Both the position numbers and the translations under genes were made by a program. This document shows, in pieces, positions 1-9,230 of a DNA stretch of 64,000 nucleotides; the stretch's first letter is position 1; each line of letters starts with the position of its first letter. The notes under the pieces are model-generated. The model had not been told where the DNA came from, ran no database searches, and saw only the letters and a list, made by a program, of their open reading frames with translations. This stretch comes from Bacteroidota bacterium (GTDB lineage: Bacteria; Bacteroidota; Bacteroidia; Cytophagales; Cyclobacteriaceae). The DNA lies in NCBI GenBank assembly GCA_016191555.1, contig JACPVX010000073.1, forward strand, positions 1 through 64,000, written 5' to 3'.

Positions 1-514
1 GAAAATGTGGGTTCACCTGATTTTTTAAACTTTCATATTGCGCAGCCACACTTTCTTTTTTCGCGCGTTCGGCATCCACAGCCGATTCTCTCCAATTGAG
101 CAGGAACGAGCGGCTCGTCATAAACATGGTGATGATGAGCGTGATTCCAATAGTGGAGTAGTAAGTTCCATAGAGTTGGTCGCCTACATCAAAACTGAAT
201 ACGTGATTAAAGAGAAATACCAATCCATTCACTGCGCCTACCGTATACACCACCATGCCAATCAAACCGGCTATCAGTCTTTTTAAGGGCTCCTTATGCC
301 ACGAGAAGAAATAATCCAGATACTGGCTGAGATAGGCATTCCCCATCCACAGTGCAATCCACAGAGATGAAGTAAATGCGCCAATCCACAGATAGGCTAC
401 GAACTTGTTGCAACAGTCACGCCAAATAAACCAACTCATCGCAAAGCCCGCCACAACCAGCCAGAAAATGGTGATGCTGTTTTCTTTCAGAAATTTGATG
501 ATGCTGGGTCTCAT
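1..514 (-). CDS. LytS/YehU-type sensor histidine kinase, N-terminal part (runs off the window)
   Basis: This gene is missing from the ORF track because it is cut by the left edge. Translating the minus strand from the ATG at 514 gives about 171 residues: MRPSIIKFL at the start, about four hydrophobic membrane segments, a charged linker, and finally LKNQVNPHF. That last string is the start of the phospho-acceptor motif of the His_kinase (LytS/YehU) family. The ATPase domain lies outside the window. It starts 45 bases after the stop of the preceding minus-strand gene, so it is probably the third gene of an operon after the TonB-dependent receptor and the TPR-like protein. In Bacteroidota such kinases usually precede a LytTR response regulator, which would lie further left; that is inference. 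Confidence 0.85.
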   Translation of the reverse strand, partial: MRPSIIKFLKENSITIFWLVVAGFAMSWFIWRDCCNKFVAYLWIGAFTSSLWIALWMGNAYLSQYLDYFFSWHKEPLKRLIAGLIGMVVYTVGAVNGLVFLFNHVFSFDVGDQLYGTYYSTIGITLIITMFMTSRSFLLNWRESAVDAERAKKESVAAQYESLKNQVNPHF

Positions 515-559
515 GTGCTTACGATTTCACAAGTCAAATTTACAAATGCTGTCTGCTAT

Positions 560-1195
560 TTACTTACAATTTTTAAGTAATCCTTGCGTGATGCTTTTTC
601 CCCAAACAGGCGCCAGCACATTTTCCGATTTGTAGGTCTCAAATTTTTCCAACGCTTTCTTAGCCGTGGCACAAGGCTCTTCGGTTGATGCCCCAAAGAA
701 TTGAGCCGTACCAAATTGCATTTGCGCAAGCAAGCCAAGTGCACGAGGGTTTTCCGGATTTAGGTTGAGCGCTTTGTTGTACGTTTGAAATGCAAGCGAA
801 GAATATTGCTGTCCACGCGTTGCCGGATCCACCGTTACCCGAATCATATAAACAAAACCTTCCAGTGCAATCAACTCCGATTCGTTTGCGTTTATTTTTT
901 TAGCACTTTCAATGGCTGCCATAGCGGCATCCAGATAGCCATCTTTCTTAGCTGCTTCTGTTGAGCGCGTTGCCATCATCAACGATCCGAACGCGCTGTA
1001 GTAGTAAGGCTCCCATTTTGTTTTTTCGGCACTGGCAATGCGATCCAAGGCATTCACAGCAGGCTGCAATTCTTCAATAGTTTCTGATTGGTACACAATT
1101 TGAATTTGCTTTGCCATCTGCTCTTTATACTTCGCATCGTTGGCGAACAAAGTAAGTTGGAGTAACAGAAAAATAGAAAGGATAACTGTTTTCAT
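560..1195 (-). CDS. Exported TPR-like helical-repeat protein of unknown function
   Basis: The 211-residue protein has a clear Sec signal peptide (MKTVILSIFLLLQLTLFAND). The rest is amphipathic helices with TPR-like spacing, including the segment TYNKALNLNPENPRALGLLAQ, so it is probably a periplasmic TPR protein. No catalytic motif is visible. It starts 26 bases downstream of the TonB-dependent receptor stop on the same strand and is followed by the LytS-like kinase, so the three are likely cotranscribed. It may assist the receptor or feed the sensor, but nothing in the sequence shows which. Confidence 0.75.
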   Translation of the reverse strand: MKTVILSIFLLLQLTLFANDAKYKEQMAKQIQIVYQSETIEELQPAVNALDRIASAEKTKWEPYYYSAFGSLMMATRSTEAAKKDGYLDAAMAAIESAKKINANESELIALEGFVYMIRVTVDPATRGQQYSSLAFQTYNKALNLNPENPRALGLLAQMQFGTAQFFGASTEEPCATAKKALEKFETYKSENVLAPVWGKSITQGLLKNCK

Positions 1196-1221
1196 AAGAT
1201 TAAAATTTAAGTATGGAATAA

Positions 1222-3372
1222 TTAAAGATTCGGTAATTGATTGACTGATTTATTTTTGGAAAAAGTGATAAACACTCCGAGAAACACGAACTGATTCGCA
1301 GGTTGCTGAATCGCTCTGCTCTTGTACAATCCGTCATTGGCTTGCGTGTCGCTGTACTGGTAGCCAAAGATGTTGTTGTTGTTCAATAAGTTCGTACACG
1401 AGAAGTAAATGATCAGATTCGGCTTCGGCAAATACGCGAGGTTCACACTCAAGTCGTGGTAATCGGGAGTGCGATCCGAATTAAATTGCGTGTTATTCGG
1501 ATTGGTGTATGGCCTTCCGCTGCTGTAACTGTAGGTGGCGCCCACTTGTGTTTTAAGCGCAGATATAAAGTGCTTGTACACAGCCGAGAAATTATGCTTC
1601 GAAGCAAAAGTCGGTACCGCTGCTGTCGGATAGTTAATGTAATCGCGCTCGGTGTCTAAGTATGAATACGACAGCCAGTAATCCACATTTTTGATGGTCT
1701 CGCTATCTCTCCAGAAAAGCTCCACACCACGCGCATAACCATTGCCCGCATTGTTCAAGTCATTCATATTTCCATTCACGAATTTCACCAGGTTTTTGTA
1801 TTGTTTGTAATATGCTTCTACTCGAAATGTCTTTCGATCTGTAATCACCTGATAGTTCAAAATGAAATGCTCTGCCTTCTCCGATTGCAACGCGTGGTTC
1901 AATCGCACAAATTGATTTTTAGGCGACTGACGAAACATTCCATAAGCAAATGCAAACTGTCCTTTCTTGCCGGGCTTGTACGCAACCGAAAGACGTGGGT
2001 CTACACTCACAGCATTCGTAAGTGAGTTGTACTCAAACCGGCCTCCAGCCTTCGTAATAAATTTAGTGTGTACCAACACTTGCGCTTCGGTAAAACCCGA
2101 AGTGATCACCTCCTGAAAAAATAACTTCTGACTTTCCTGCGTTGTAGTATTTAGCTGGTAAGCCTCATAGTTTCGTTGAATCACCTCACCACCCATGCGC
2201 CATTCCAAATTGTCGTTGGCGGCATATTCCGTCACCACCTTTGTGTGTGTGCCGCTTTCGCGTTCGCCAATCGGTTTGCCATCCAGCAGAATAGCATTCT
2301 CATTATACGTGTACGAAAGCCCCCCACGAATATTCCAATTTTCATTCAGCGGTTGCAGATACGATGCATTGCCATACTGATACGTGTTGGTCAAATCATA
2401 CGATTGCTTTTTAGCAGGTTCTAAAATATCGTGGTTGTACAACTGCATTGAAGAGCGATTGAAGTTGCCGTACAATTTCAACATCCCTTCCTTGCCCACT
2501 TGCGTGCGATAGGCCGCACTTCCTTCCAACGCTTGTGGTGGTGTGATCCAATCAATGCGCTGATCGATTAACCCAAAGTACGGACGAATATCCGTGTACT
2601 GAATTTTCCCGGACAGCGAAGATCGTTTCCAAACTTGCGTGTGCGCCACATCGGCACCCACAGACAAAATACCAATGTCCGTTTGATTCGACTCTGCTTT
2701 ATCTTTCGAGTTCAACACCAATGCTGAAGAAATCGCCTGTCCATATTCAGCCGAATAGCCGCCTGTGCTGAAGCTCGTTCCTTTAAACATAAAGGGCATA
2801 AATCTTCCACGCGAAGGTGTGTTGGGTGCAGCTGCTCCGTACGCATCCAGCACCACCATGCCGTCAACGAACGTGCGTGTTTCATTACCATCGCCACCGC
2901 GCACAAACAACCTTCCACTTTCGCCTACTTTTTGTGTTCCGGGCAACGTGTTCAGCGCACCCGCAATGTCAGCCGTTGCTCCGGCCGTCATCGCAATGTC
3001 GAGGGGCTTCAACACCGTTCTGCGTTTCTCTTCGCCTGCTGTAAACGATCCGGCTGAAATCGTTACACCATCCAGTACATTGGCTTCCTCTTGCAACACA
3101 ATGTTCAACACCACCTCTTTTCCGTCCAGTGTTACGGCTTGCGAGAACGATTTGTATCCCACGAAAGTGGCGACCAAAATGTGCGCACCTTTTTCGTCCG
3201 TCTTAAAAGAAAATTTTCCTTCCGCGTCCGAGCTGGTGCCATCGTACGAATCTTTGATCATTACATTCGCGCCAATCACCACTTCGCCTTGCGTGTCTTT
3301 TACCACACCTGAAACTTTCGTTTGAGCCCACGCACACGTGCTCACTAAAATCAATGCTGCCAGTATCTTCAT
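1222..3372 (-). CDS. TonB-dependent receptor with N-terminal carboxypeptidase-regulatory-like domain
   Basis: This is an outer-membrane active importer of about 716 residues from the chosen start. The ORF is open to 3411, but the ATG at 3372 gives a proper signal peptide (MKILAALILVSTCAWAQ), so I start there. Next comes a CarboxypepD_reg-like beta-sandwich (VSGVVKDTQGEVVIGANV), then a plug domain with the GRLFVRGGDGNETRTFVDG motif, then a barrel ending in aromatic-rich strands. It is shorter than SusC proteins and has no SusD partner, so it looks like a metal, cofactor or small-molecule receptor. The substrate cannot be told. It leads the operon with the TPR protein and the LytS kinase. Confidence 0.88.
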   Translation of the reverse strand: MKILAALILVSTCAWAQTKVSGVVKDTQGEVVIGANVMIKDSYDGTSSDAEGKFSFKTDEKGAHILVATFVGYKSFSQAVTLDGKEVVLNIVLQEEANVLDGVTISAGSFTAGEEKRRTVLKPLDIAMTAGATADIAGALNTLPGTQKVGESGRLFVRGGDGNETRTFVDGMVVLDAYGAAAPNTPSRGRFMPFMFKGTSFSTGGYSAEYGQAISSALVLNSKDKAESNQTDIGILSVGADVAHTQVWKRSSLSGKIQYTDIRPYFGLIDQRIDWITPPQALEGSAAYRTQVGKEGMLKLYGNFNRSSMQLYNHDILEPAKKQSYDLTNTYQYGNASYLQPLNENWNIRGGLSYTYNENAILLDGKPIGERESGTHTKVVTEYAANDNLEWRMGGEVIQRNYEAYQLNTTTQESQKLFFQEVITSGFTEAQVLVHTKFITKAGGRFEYNSLTNAVSVDPRLSVAYKPGKKGQFAFAYGMFRQSPKNQFVRLNHALQSEKAEHFILNYQVITDRKTFRVEAYYKQYKNLVKFVNGNMNDLNNAGNGYARGVELFWRDSETIKNVDYWLSYSYLDTERDYINYPTAAVPTFASKHNFSAVYKHFISALKTQVGATYSYSSGRPYTNPNNTQFNSDRTPDYHDLSVNLAYLPKPNLIIYFSCTNLLNNNNIFGYQYSDTQANDGLYKSRAIQQPANQFVFLGVFITFSKNKSVNQLPNL

Positions 3373-3489
3373 AACTTTTTTTGCTCGATTACACGGTAAA
3401 AGTGTGCGCATCAGTCGAGGTTTTCGAATCGCAGTTACCCGCTTGTGGAAGCAGCCGGATGAGTTGTCAAAAACCGATACTGAAAATTT

Positions 3490-3600
3490 GGGGCCTGGCT
3501 AAGCTGCGCAAAGCCACCGGGCTGTCCGCTACAAGTCCGCCCCCCGCCAGTTCGCTATTGAGTATCGGGGGTGCGGCTTTTCGCTTCCATCCCTGGCCCC
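3490..3600. repeat. GC-rich structured intergenic element (nested inverted repeats)
   Basis: The 350-base gap between the receptor and leuS contains no convincing gene. It holds a GC-rich block with nested complementarity. Outer arms GGGGCC (3490-3495) and GGCCCC (3595-3600) enclose an inner hairpin, CCGCCCCCCG (3537-3546) against CGGGGGTGCGG (3566-3576), with one bulged T and a 19-base loop. The composition differs sharply from the flanks. It resembles the structured mobile or dispersed intergenic repeats I associate with Bacteroidota genomes, possibly attC-like, but I cannot check copy number. The ORF at 3381-3659 through it lacks coding character. Confidence 0.5.
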
Positions 3601-3722
3601 GCCAGCACGTAGTTTCTGCTGATGGAAGTGCTCTTGTCTATTCAAAATTCCCTGAATGAAATTCCCTGCTTTACCTTATTTTTGCTGATTCAAGTATTAC
3701 CAAATTCGAAGAATCAAGCATT

Positions 3723-6521
3723 ATGGCCGACTACAGCAAAGAAGAGATTAAGAAGATCGAGCAAAAATGGCGCGAGGAGTGGCAAAAGCGCTCCGTTTAC
3801 ACCGTCACCAACGATACGACCAAGCCAAAATATTATGTGCTCGACATGTTCCCTTACCCTTCGGGTGCGGGGTTGCACGTAGGCCATCCACTCGGCTACA
3901 TCGCTTCTGATATCGTGGCGCGCTTCAAGCGCATCAAAGGTTTCAATGTGTTGCACCCCATGGGCTTCGATGCATTTGGATTGCCGGCCGAGCAGTATGC
4001 GTTAGAGCACGGCATTCATCCTGCGGTTTCCACAGCCGATAACATCAACAACTTTAAGCGGCAGTTGGGCAACATTGGCTTTAGCTACGATTGGAGTCGC
4101 GAAGTGCAAACCTGTGATCCTAACTATTATCGCTGGACGCAGTGGATCTTCTTGCAAATCTTCGATAGCTGGTTCAATCGCAAAAAGCAAAAGGCAGAGC
4201 GCATTGCCGAGTTGATCAAATTATTTGAAACAGAAGGAAACCAAAACCATCCTGTTCCCAATACAAAATTCAATCCCGAAGGATATCCGGGTCAAAATTT
4301 CACTGCCACGGAATGGAAAAGTTTTGATGAAAAAATACAGCAGGAGATTTTAATGCAATACCGTTTGGCTTACCTCGCTTACACCGATGTGAATTGGTGC
4401 GAAGCGCTGGGAACAGTTTTGGCCAACGATGAAGTAATTAATGGCGTAAGCTATCGTGGTGGATTTCCCGTAGTGAAAAAACAAATGCGCCAATGGAGTT
4501 TGCGCATAACCGAATATGCCGACCGCCTGTTGAAAGGCTTGGAAGAAATCGACTTCAGCGAGTCGATGAAAGACATTCAGCGCAACTGGATTGGCAAGAG
4601 CGTGGGAGCAGAGATAAAATTCTCCATTCATAATTCACAGAACGCAGTCCTTGTCTTCACCACCCGTCCCGATACCATTTTCGGTGTGGACTTTATGGTG
4701 ATTGCACCAGAACACGATTTGGTGAAACAGATTACCACCGAAGCGCAACGTGAGGACATCGAAAAATATTTGAAGTATGTAGAGAGCCGCTCGGAAGTGG
4801 ACCGCATGGCCGAGGTAAAGAAAATTACCGGAGCCTTTACCGGAGCGTATGCCATCAATCCATTGAGCGGGAAACAAATTCCGATTTGGATTAGCGAGTA
4901 TGTGTTGGCCGGATATGGAACCGGAGCCATCATGGCCGTGCCGTGTGGCGATGAGCGCGACCACAAATTTGCCAAGCACTTTAAGTTGCCGATCACGAAC
5001 ATCATCGGTTCGCACTACAATGGCGAAGAAGCCAACGCTACCAAAGATGCGATCTTGGAAAATTCCGATTTCCTCAATGGTGTATTGATGCGCGATGCGG
5101 TGGACATCGTCATTCAAAAGTTGGAAGAAAAGGGAATTGGCAAACGCCAGGTGAATTACAAAATGCGCGATGCCGGTTGGAGCCGTCAGCGCTATTGGGG
5201 CGAACCATTCCCGGTAGTTTTCAAAGACGACATGCCGTATGCCATGAAGGAGAGTGAACTTCCTTTAGAGTTGCCGCCTTCCAATAACTTTAAACCTTCC
5301 GGCAATGGCGAAGGCCCGTTGGCCAACCTGACGGAGTGGATCAACTTTGCACCGAACTCGAAGCGTGACAGCAACACCATGCCTACGCACGCGGGTGCAG
5401 CCTGGTATTTCTTGCGCTACATGGATCCAAAAAATCCAAGCGCATTCGCAGATAAAAAAGCCCTTGACTATTGGGGACAAGTAGATGTGTATGTAGGCGG
5501 AGCTGAACATGCAGTAGCACACTTGCTCTACTCACGCTTGTGGACGAAAGTCCTTCACGATTTAGGTTACCTCAATTTTGACGAGCCTTTCAAGAAGTTG
5601 ATCAATCAAGGAAAGATTACAGGTGATTCGAGGTTTGTTTATCGGGTTAGAGGAACCAATAAGTTTGTTTCATTTGGTTTAAGAGATCAATATCAAACTG
5701 ATGAACTGCATGTAGACATAAGTAGAGTTAATGGGTTGGAATTAGATTTGGAGTCATTTAAAAAGTGGAAACCAGACTTTGCAAGTGCGGAATTCATACT
5801 TGAAGATGGAAAATACATTTGCGGATCTGCTATTGAGAAGATGAGCAAGGCATATTATAACGTAGTCAATCCCGATCAGATCATCGATAACTACGGAGCA
5901 GATACGCTGCGGATGTACGAGATGTTCCTCGGTCCGTTGGAAGCATCGAAGCCGTGGAGTACGCAGGGGATTGATGGCGTTTACAAATTCTTGCGCAGAG
6001 TCTGGAACCTGATGCACGATCAAGCTGGCAACTTTAAAGTGAGTGATGCAGCGCCTTCGCGCGAGGAATTGAAAGTGTTGCACAAAACCATCAAGAAGGT
6101 AGAGCAAGACATTGAGAATTTCTCTTTCAACACTTCGGTGAGTGAGTTTATGATTTGTGTGAATGAGTTGAGTTCACTTAAGTGCAACAAACGCGCCATC
6201 GTAGAACCTTTGATCACTGCCATTTCGCCATTTGCTCCACACATTGCCGAAGAGCTTTGGGAAAAACTCGGACACACTGAAAGCATTCTCACCGGTACCT
6301 TCCCAAAATACGATGAGCAATATCTGGTAGAGAGTACCTTCAGCTACCCGATTTCTATCAACGGAAAAGTACGCGCGCAAATGGAGTTTGCATTGGATAT
6401 GCCTAAGGAGGAAATCGAGCGACTTGTGTTGGCTTCCGATATCGTGCAAAAGTGGACGGAAGGCAAAGCACCCAAGAAGATGATTGTGGTGCAGGGAAGA
6501 ATTGTAAATGTGGTGTTGTAG
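3723..6521 (+). CDS. leuS: Leucine--tRNA ligase (LeuRS)
   Basis: This class I aminoacyl-tRNA synthetase charges tRNA-Leu in the cytoplasm. The 932-residue length fits Bacteroidota LeuRS. The HIGH signature appears as HVGH in YPSGAGLHVGHPLGY near residue 45. The CP1 editing domain follows with TTRPDTIFG and GTGAIMAVP. A catalytic-core insertion (about residues 630-700) precedes the KMSKS loop and the anticodon-binding alpha-helical domain. The loop reads KMSKA, so the last Ser is Ala; the catalytic lysines are kept. Bases about 5600-5830, the insertion, are AT-richer than the rest. The ATG at 3723 begins the expected MADYSKEEI N-terminus. Confidence 0.97.
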   Translation: MADYSKEEIKKIEQKWREEWQKRSVYTVTNDTTKPKYYVLDMFPYPSGAGLHVGHPLGYIASDIVARFKRIKGFNVLHPMGFDAFGLPAEQYALEHGIHPAVSTADNINNFKRQLGNIGFSYDWSREVQTCDPNYYRWTQWIFLQIFDSWFNRKKQKAERIAELIKLFETEGNQNHPVPNTKFNPEGYPGQNFTATEWKSFDEKIQQEILMQYRLAYLAYTDVNWCEALGTVLANDEVINGVSYRGGFPVVKKQMRQWSLRITEYADRLLKGLEEIDFSESMKDIQRNWIGKSVGAEIKFSIHNSQNAVLVFTTRPDTIFGVDFMVIAPEHDLVKQITTEAQREDIEKYLKYVESRSEVDRMAEVKKITGAFTGAYAINPLSGKQIPIWISEYVLAGYGTGAIMAVPCGDERDHKFAKHFKLPITNIIGSHYNGEEANATKDAILENSDFLNGVLMRDAVDIVIQKLEEKGIGKRQVNYKMRDAGWSRQRYWGEPFPVVFKDDMPYAMKESELPLELPPSNNFKPSGNGEGPLANLTEWINFAPNSKRDSNTMPTHAGAAWYFLRYMDPKNPSAFADKKALDYWGQVDVYVGGAEHAVAHLLYSRLWTKVLHDLGYLNFDEPFKKLINQGKITGDSRFVYRVRGTNKFVSFGLRDQYQTDELHVDISRVNGLELDLESFKKWKPDFASAEFILEDGKYICGSAIEKMSKAYYNVVNPDQIIDNYGADTLRMYEMFLGPLEASKPWSTQGIDGVYKFLRRVWNLMHDQAGNFKVSDAAPSREELKVLHKTIKKVEQDIENFSFNTSVSEFMICVNELSSLKCNKRAIVEPLITAISPFAPHIAEELWEKLGHTESILTGTFPKYDEQYLVESTFSYPISINGKVRAQMEFALDMPKEEIERLVLASDIVQKWTEGKAPKKMIVVQGRIVNVVL

Positions 6522-6522
6522 G

Positions 6523-6603
6523 ATTGCACGCAAAGGCGCAAAGAAGTTTTGGAGATAATTAATCGATAGGCTTTCTTAGCGTCTTCGCGCCCTTGTGTGC
6601 AAC
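6523..6603. repeat. Imperfect inverted repeat downstream of leuS
   Basis: A left arm beginning TTGCACGCAAAGGCGCAAAG pairs imperfectly with a right arm reading CTTCGCGCCCTTGTGTGCAA about 40 bases later. The arms flank an AT-rich loop and fill the gap between leuS and the next gene. The element could act as a transcript 3' stem-loop. The 'cgcaaaggcgcaaag' core is a sequence I associate with dispersed repeats in many bacterial genomes; copy number here is unknown. Confidence 0.5.
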
Positions 6604-6618
6604 CGTTATCTTTATTCC

Positions 6619-7641
6619 ATGAAATCAATTCTCCTTCACTACGGCCGACAGTTTGAGAATGCTACCATGGAATTATTATCCGGTGGACTCATCAACCAGA
6701 CATGGAAAGTCGAAGCCAAGGCAGAGAGTTTCATTCTACAGCGCATCAATCAAAATGTTTTTAGTGATCCGCAAAGAATTGCTAACAACGTTCGGTTATT
6801 GGCCAATCACTTACAGTCCACAAATTCAAATTATCATTTAATCGCCCCTATTAAAACCACTACAGGAGCGGAGTTAGTCCACGAGGCCGATGGCTACTTT
6901 CGGTTAACGCCATTTGTAAAGAACTCCAAAACTATTCATGTGGTGGAAACATCCGCGCAAGCGTATGAAGCTGCCTTACAATTCGGACAATTCACGCAGG
7001 CATTTTCTAAATTCAACGCATCACAACTTCAAACAACCATTCCCGATTTTCATAACCTGAAATTTAGGTACGAGCAATTTCTCGATTCCTTACAAAATGG
7101 TAATAGGGAACGCATTCAAGCTTGCACCAAAGAAATAAAGGAAATCGAGCGTTATCATTTTCTGATCGATCAATACAACAGCATTATCCACAATCCTGCA
7201 TTTAAATTACGTGTCGCACATCACGATACTAAAATCAGTAATGTGCTTTTTGACAGCAACGATCAAGGAATTTGCGTGATCGATTTGGACACGGTGATGC
7301 CCGGTTATTTTTTCAGCGATGTGGGCGACATGATGCGCACTTATTTATCTCCGGCCAACGAGGAGGAATCGGATTTTACAAAAATTGAAGTGCGCCCGGA
7401 TTATTATCATTCCATTATGCAAGGCTACTCGGATGCCATGAAAGACGAACTTTCGACAGAAGAGCGCAACGGATTTTTCTATGCAGGCCAGTTTTTGATT
7501 TACATGCAAGCGTTGCGGTTCTTAACCGACTATTTCAATGATGATCGCTATTATGGTGCTAGCTATCCCCAACACAATTTAGTGAGGGCGCAAAATCAGC
7601 TCCAATTGTTGCGCCAATTCTCTACTTTGAATATTCGATGA
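6619..7641 (+). CDS. APH-family phosphotransferase, NahK-like sugar/small-molecule kinase
   Basis: The fold is aminoglycoside-phosphotransferase/choline-kinase-like. The catalytic loop is HHDTKISNVLFD (H-x-D-x4-N) and the metal-binding segment is VIDLDTVMPG. These are very close to the pattern of N-acetylhexosamine 1-kinase and related sugar kinases, so phosphorylation of a free (amino)sugar is the best guess. The ORF opens at 6595, but the ATG at 6619 (MKSILLHYG) fits the family start. It stands alone after leuS and an inverted repeat, with no sugar operon nearby, so the substrate stays open. Confidence 0.75.
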   Translation: MKSILLHYGRQFENATMELLSGGLINQTWKVEAKAESFILQRINQNVFSDPQRIANNVRLLANHLQSTNSNYHLIAPIKTTTGAELVHEADGYFRLTPFVKNSKTIHVVETSAQAYEAALQFGQFTQAFSKFNASQLQTTIPDFHNLKFRYEQFLDSLQNGNRERIQACTKEIKEIERYHFLIDQYNSIIHNPAFKLRVAHHDTKISNVLFDSNDQGICVIDLDTVMPGYFFSDVGDMMRTYLSPANEEESDFTKIEVRPDYYHSIMQGYSDAMKDELSTEERNGFFYAGQFLIYMQALRFLTDYFNDDRYYGASYPQHNLVRAQNQLQLLRQFSTLNIR

Positions 7642-7723
7642 AAGTCGATAATTAAATGGCAGTTAGCGTTGATTTTTTAGTTTTTTCGGACTAGCTTGAC
7701 ATCAAAGACCTAACTCCCTAAAC

Positions 7724-8161
7724 ATGAAATTCACCGATATTCTAGGCGTATTTAAACAAGGAAAGTCTACGGCTCGCAGTCACATGAAAAACCTGATTGA
7801 GATGGCGGCTGTCGATGGAAACTTTGACTCGGCCGAATACGACCTCCTCAAATCTATTGCGAAGCGCAACAGCATTTCAGAAACCCAGTTGAAGGAAATA
7901 AAAAGCAATCCGACAGACGTTGTGTTCGAAGTGCCGAATGATCCGAAGGAAAAATTTGATCAATTATATGATCTAGTGCACATGATGAGTATCGATCAAT
8001 CGATCCATCAGGAAGAGATGAAGCTTTCTCACATTTTTGCCATTAAGTTCGGCTACAAAAAAGAAAATGTAAAGGAGTTGATAGAGACGATTCAAAGCAA
8101 TATCAAAAATGGCCAGAGCCATGCAGAGGCGATGAAGCGCGCTTCATTTTTAATCGGTTAG
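7724..8161 (+). CDS. TerB/DjlA-type helical protein
   Basis: This 145-residue, all-helical soluble protein contains the TerB-like acidic pattern NLIEMAAVDGNFDSAEYDLL followed by a second repeat MMSIDQSIHQEEM. In the TerB family such acidic helices bind divalent metal. It has no signal peptide and no membrane segment. No other ter genes are nearby, so a tellurite-resistance role is not implied. It ends at a bidirectional hairpin terminator shared with the convergent gene. Confidence 0.7.
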   Translation: MKFTDILGVFKQGKSTARSHMKNLIEMAAVDGNFDSAEYDLLKSIAKRNSISETQLKEIKSNPTDVVFEVPNDPKEKFDQLYDLVHMMSIDQSIHQEEMKLSHIFAIKFGYKKENVKELIETIQSNIKNGQSHAEAMKRASFLIG

Positions 8162-8187
8162 CGAACTCAAAAAAGTTAGTCAAATAG

Positions 8188-8211
8188 AAACCTCGATTTT
8201 ATCGGGGTTTT
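8188..8211 (+). terminator. Rho-independent terminator between convergent genes
   Basis: The stem AAACCTCGA / TCGGGGTTT (one mismatch or wobble) with an ATTTTA-type loop runs straight into a T tract. It ends the TerB-like transcript. Its right arm overlaps the last codons and stop of the convergent minus-strand barrel gene, so it may serve both directions. Confidence 0.75.
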
Positions 8212-9092
8212 TTGTTTCGGGGCTTAGGAGCGCCCTTATTTCCGCCACGCTCTCGGATGGTTGTCTTTTTTACTTTTTGTTTCGCTTGACTTTGAATGAT
8301 ATAACTCAATCCAAAATTCACCGATAGATAAACTTCACGTCTTTGTCCGGATAAATCGGGTGCACCGGGAACATTATTGATATCAGGGGCGCCACTCGGT
8401 TTCTTCAACTGATCCAAATAGCTGGTTTGTCGCGGATCAAAGATTCCAAAGTTTACCCGGCCGTCAAAGTTTAGGCTCCAGCTGTCATTCAAATCAAAAT
8501 CAGAATGCAGACCCAAGCCGGCAAAGAGTTGAAAGGCATTGAATTTGTCAGTCGACACATACACTTCTTCATCTACGTTAGGAACGAAAACGCCATCATA
8601 GGCTACAATGTAACCGGGTGTGGTTGGAACGGAGACTCCGGAAGGGTATCGCACCTTGGCGCTGGAGTGCGTGATAATTTCTTTTCCACTAATGAGATAA
8701 TTGAAGTTTAAAGCGGCAACGGCACTCAGTCGAAAGAATGCTAAATCGTTAATGTGCAATTTGAGTGCAATGGGCAAACTGATATAGTCCATTTGAATGT
8801 CGCGGGTACCAATTTCGCCACCAATGGTATTTTTAATATTGTACTTCTGGCCAATTTGCAGGTAGGTGGGAGTAATCAGGTATCCATACCCCAACTTGTC
8901 GATTCCATACGAAAATCCGATAGGAGAGGCCCTCAACGTGAACTGACCAAAGTAGCGGGGATCTTTCTGAAGTCCTTCATCGATGGTGATAGGCGAATTG
9001 AGCCCTACAATAATACCAAACGACTCTACATTCTGGCACCAAACTTTGCCAGTGGATAGTAATATAACTGCTATAGCGATAACGACTCGCAT
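8199..9092 (-). CDS. PorT-like outer-membrane beta-barrel protein
   Basis: The ORF opens at 9122. The internal ATG at 9092 gives a proper signal peptide (MRVVIAIAVILLSTGKVWCQ), so the mature protein begins near NVESFGIIVG. Alternating hydrophobic strands (FFRLSAVAALNFNYLISG, FQLFAGLGLHSDFDL, YLSVNFGLSYII) indicate a small barrel of the PorT/outer-membrane-protein type common in Bacteroidota. An unusual, strongly basic tail (KQKVKKTTIRERGGNKG) of about 30 residues follows the last strand. No specific function can be assigned. Confidence 0.75.
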   Translation of the reverse strand: MRVVIAIAVILLSTGKVWCQNVESFGIIVGLNSPITIDEGLQKDPRYFGQFTLRASPIGFSYGIDKLGYGYLITPTYLQIGQKYNIKNTIGGEIGTRDIQMDYISLPIALKLHINDLAFFRLSAVAALNFNYLISGKEIITHSSAKVRYPSGVSVPTTPGYIVAYDGVFVPNVDEEVYVSTDKFNAFQLFAGLGLHSDFDLNDSWSLNFDGRVNFGIFDPRQTSYLDQLKKPSGAPDINNVPGAPDLSGQRREVYLSVNFGLSYIIQSQAKQKVKKTTIRERGGNKGAPKPRNKKPR

Positions 9093-9230
9093 CGTGGGGT
9101 TTTGTTTAGCGGATCCAATCAACGGACAACCAGGTTAAAAGCAGCCAGTTGGTTTTCACAACTAACAAAACTAAGACAATTAATCAAATACACATGGTCT
9201 TTACATTTTGAATAGCTTATTTTGAGGCAC

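Noticed and set aside
2765-3325. 186-residue plus-strand ORF opposite the TonB-dependent receptor
   Set aside because: It is antisense to a clear receptor, has no domain or signal, and its Ser/Thr/Pro-rich composition is typical of a shadow frame.
4635-5117. 160-residue minus-strand ORF within leuS
   Set aside because: It is fully inside the leucyl-tRNA synthetase coding sequence in another frame with no recognisable motif.
7724-8161. TerB-like gene as a tellurite-resistance island
   Set aside because: No other ter genes are adjacent; isolated TerB-like domains are common and diverse.
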